In this document: positions 62,625 to 64,000 of the stretch, one piece after another
Layout of the letters: each line of letters opens with the position of its first letter
How positions within the stretch are numbered: the stretch's first letter is position 1
Assembly: GCA_944350495.1 (NCBI GenBank)
Contig: CALVOZ010000002.1
Span: forward strand, 158,193 to 222,192
Direction of reading: 5' to 3'
Length of the DNA stretch: 64,000 nucleotides
From: an uncultured Bacilli bacterium
GTDB taxonomy: Bacteria; Bacillota_I; Bacilli_A; RF39; UBA660
Notes under the pieces: model-generated
What the model was told of the DNA's origin: nothing
Databases searched by the model: none
What the model saw: the letters and a program-made list of their open reading frames with translations, nothing else
Made by a program: the position numbers and the translations under genes

Positions 62625-63512
62625 ATGGAAAAAAGAAAAATTGCAATTTTTACTGATGCCCACGGTTTATTAGAGCCAACCCAAGCTGCATTAGAAGATA
62701 TGAAAAAAAGAGGAATAACTGAAATTTATTCTTTAGGTGATAATATTGGTGTTGGTCCAAATCCTAGTGAAGTTATGGATCTTTTGGATGAATATGGTGT
62801 AATATCAATTGCTGGAAATTCTGAAGATTATGTAGTTCTTGGGACCGAACCTTTTCGTTCATATTTTCATGCCTTAAAAAAACAAAGTCAATTATGGACT
62901 TTATCTAAACTTAGTGAAGAGCAAATAGGTAAAATTGAATTATTTCCTCATTATATTGAATTAACAATAGGAGGAAAGAAAATAGCTTTATGTCATTTTG
63001 CTAACGATGTTAGAATAGATTTTGGGATAAGAAGTACTTGGTCATATCAAAATAATTTTGATTATATGGGAACCGGCGAACAGTATAATGATGAAGCTTA
63101 TCGACAATTTAAATATACTAACAGTCCTGAACAATTAGAAGAAATTGAATATATGATAAATAAATATGGTAAAGATAGCCCTTTTGTTAGAGGTTACTTA
63201 TCAGCCAAAAAGAATCCTCTATTTGCTCGCAAAAAAGTCGATTTTTATGATGCTGTGATTCAAGGCCATGTTCATTGGAAATTATATGATGAAACACAAC
63301 CTACAAAGTATTATTCAATTAGAGCTGTTGGTATGGCTTATCGTCAAGATCCAGTAGATACAGCATCATATGTAATTTTAGAAGAACAAGAAGAAGGATT
63401 TAAAATGGAAGAGATTTTGGTAAAATATGATCGTGAAAAAATGATTAGTAGTATTTTATCAAGTGATTCGCCAGATCACACAATTGAAAAATTTGTAAGT
63501 CTTAAGCGCTAA
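62625..63512 (+). CDS. calcineurin-like metallophosphoesterase
   Basis: 295 residues. The metallophosphoesterase motifs are in order: IFTDAHG (DxH), YSLGDNIGVGPNP (GDxxG), GNSEDYV (in place of GNHD/E), LCHFAND and GHVHW (GHxH). It is close to the YfcE-type phosphodiesterases and the bacterial YmdB-like group, with an insert at about 120-190. The His of GNHD is replaced by Ser. Substrate unknown. GGAGG precedes the ATG; forms an operon with the preceding gene. Confidence 0.8.
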   Translation: MEKRKIAIFTDAHGLLEPTQAALEDMKKRGITEIYSLGDNIGVGPNPSEVMDLLDEYGVISIAGNSEDYVVLGTEPFRSYFHALKKQSQLWTLSKLSEEQIGKIELFPHYIELTIGGKKIALCHFANDVRIDFGIRSTWSYQNNFDYMGTGEQYNDEAYRQFKYTNSPEQLEEIEYMINKYGKDSPFVRGYLSAKKNPLFARKKVDFYDAVIQGHVHWKLYDETQPTKYYSIRAVGMAYRQDPVDTASYVILEEQEEGFKMEEILVKYDREKMISSILSSDSPDHTIEKFVSLKR

Positions 63513-63513
63513 A

Positions 63514-63541
63514 AAACTATAGTTGAAACTATAGTCTTTTT
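63514..63541. terminator. bidirectional terminator at the right edge
   Basis: ACTATAG and CTATAGT pair across TTGAAA, with T-runs on both strands, between the phosphoesterase and the convergent acyltransferase gene. Confidence 0.8.
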
Positions 63542-64000
63542 TATCTATTTTCTCCTAAATCAATTTTGATACTGGCTGGTTCTTCTAACAATTCAGGATT
63601 ATCGAAGATATATTGCAATAATTTAAGTGATTTTGCAAAATAATATCCATCAGCAATTCTTTCATCAAAGTTAATTCCAAATTCGCAAATTTTACGAACT
63701 TGTTTAATTCCATTAATATAAACATCTTCTTCTTTTATTTCGCCCATAGTGGCAAGAGAAGAACAAGTACCAAAATTAGTTATATTGTGATAAATTGCTC
63801 CACATTTTATGGAACCTAAATTTGAAACAATCATACTACTGTAATATAAATTATCTTTAACTAAAGAGTTAGGTAATATTCCTTTTTTATCACACCATTT
63901 AAATAATCCAACAATTGGAATTCTAATGATATTAGGAAGCTTACCTAAAATATCAATAGCAATATTAGCGCCTTCTTTAATACCTTTTTTATTTCTAATT
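63541..64000 (-). CDS. 2-oxoacid dehydrogenase E2-like acyltransferase, 5' end cut by window
   Basis: Open on the minus strand from the right edge to a stop at 63541, about 153 residues of the C-terminal part. The end matches the CoA-dependent acyltransferase fold (chloramphenicol acetyltransferase type): SNLGSIKCGAIYHNITNFGT, GIKQVRKICEFGINFDERIADGYYFAKSL and LLEEPASI. The active-site HxxxDG motif reads ERIADG, so the catalytic His is Glu, and this copy may not be a normal E2. The first ATG in the window (63834) is internal; the true start lies outside. Confidence 0.75.
   Translation of the reverse strand, partial: IRNKKGIKEGANIAIDILGKLPNIIRIPIVGLFKWCDKKGILPNSLVKDNLYYSSMIVSNLGSIKCGAIYHNITNFGTCSSLATMGEIKEEDVYINGIKQVRKICEFGINFDERIADGYYFAKSLKLLQYIFDNPELLEEPASIKIDLGENR

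Noticed and set aside
1..64000. CRISPR arrays, insertion sequences, prophage or rRNA genes
   Set aside because: I saw no spaced repeats, transposase, integrase, phage structural gene or rRNA sequence; the only clear direct repeat is inside noc.

Overview
The window is a roughly 30% GC stretch of a Gram-positive, Bacilli-like chromosome centred on the replication origin. The order rpmH-rnpA-yidC-jag ... mnmE-mnmG-rsmG-noc on the right of dnaA, and dnaN ... recF-gyrB-gyrA, ffs-tadA-dnaX-ebfC-recR-bofA and holB-ricT-rsmI-pth-mfd on the left, is the conserved Bacillus oriC neighbourhood. TGA is used as a stop (for example dut and rsmA), so this is the standard bacterial code and not the Mycoplasma code. 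Spore genes (cotJ, spoIID, spoIIQ-like, bofA, a SpoVT-type AbrB protein, ricT) together with mreB/mbl and a lipid II flippase point to a walled, probably endospore-forming lineage of low-GC Bacillota. An uncultured Erysipelotrichia/RFN20-like gut Bacilli is my inference; the species cannot be read from the sequence.

Layout. 1-2.1 kb: partial tspO, a zinc-ribbon protein, rdgB and a DedA-type membrane protein. 2.3-5.7 kb: a three-gene lipid-linked sugar transfer cassette (GtrB-like, GT-C-like, GtrA). 6.3-7.4 kb: tRNA-His and the cotJ spore-coat genes. 7.4-10.7 kb: rpiB-DUF1146-spoIID-spoIIQ-mbl. 10.7-13.5 kb: a large membrane-anchored VWA / calcium-repeat / cysteine-protease-like protein. 13.6-16.3 kb: a MurJ/SpoVB-type flippase divergent from a possible FemAB-like gene. 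16.3-19.6 kb: tilS-ftsH. 19.7-24.7 kb: an Ig-like surface protein, ung, a lipoprotein, rsmA, a YabE-like protein, tatD and a 53-residue membrane peptide. 24.8-27.1 kb: a T-box-led dut-metG operon. 27.1-33.1 kb: the SpoVT-like regulator, ppaC, a lipoprotein and mfd. 33.1-41.2 kb: pth to tadA, replication and translation housekeeping. 41.2-41.4 kb: SRP RNA flanked by parS-like sites. 41.4-50.3 kb: gyrA, gyrB, recF, comK, dnaN, dnaA. 50.3-61.5 kb: origin boxes, rpmH to rsmG, a lagging-strand dehydrogenase, and noc. The right edge has an unknown protein, a phosphoesterase and an E2-like acyltransferase.

Most genes are co-oriented with replication away from about 50.5 kb: minus strand to the left, plus strand to the right. 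Exceptions are the 543-962 gene, cotJ, the FemAB-like gene, ppaC, the 58.6 kb dehydrogenase and the right-edge acyltransferase.

The most notable points are these. There is a Noc-type nucleoid occlusion protein without the usual N-terminal membrane helix and with a repeat-rich linker; a near-perfect Noc site sits in its own promoter and a perfect one lies in rsmI, 25 kb away. A comK gene sits in the dnaN-recF interval. The VWA protease-like protein has an unusual architecture. FtsH carries a C-terminal SAP/Rho-N-like motif. Parts of the Bacillus synteny are absent: hpt, rnmV, yaaA, spoIIID, and soj/spo0J after noc.
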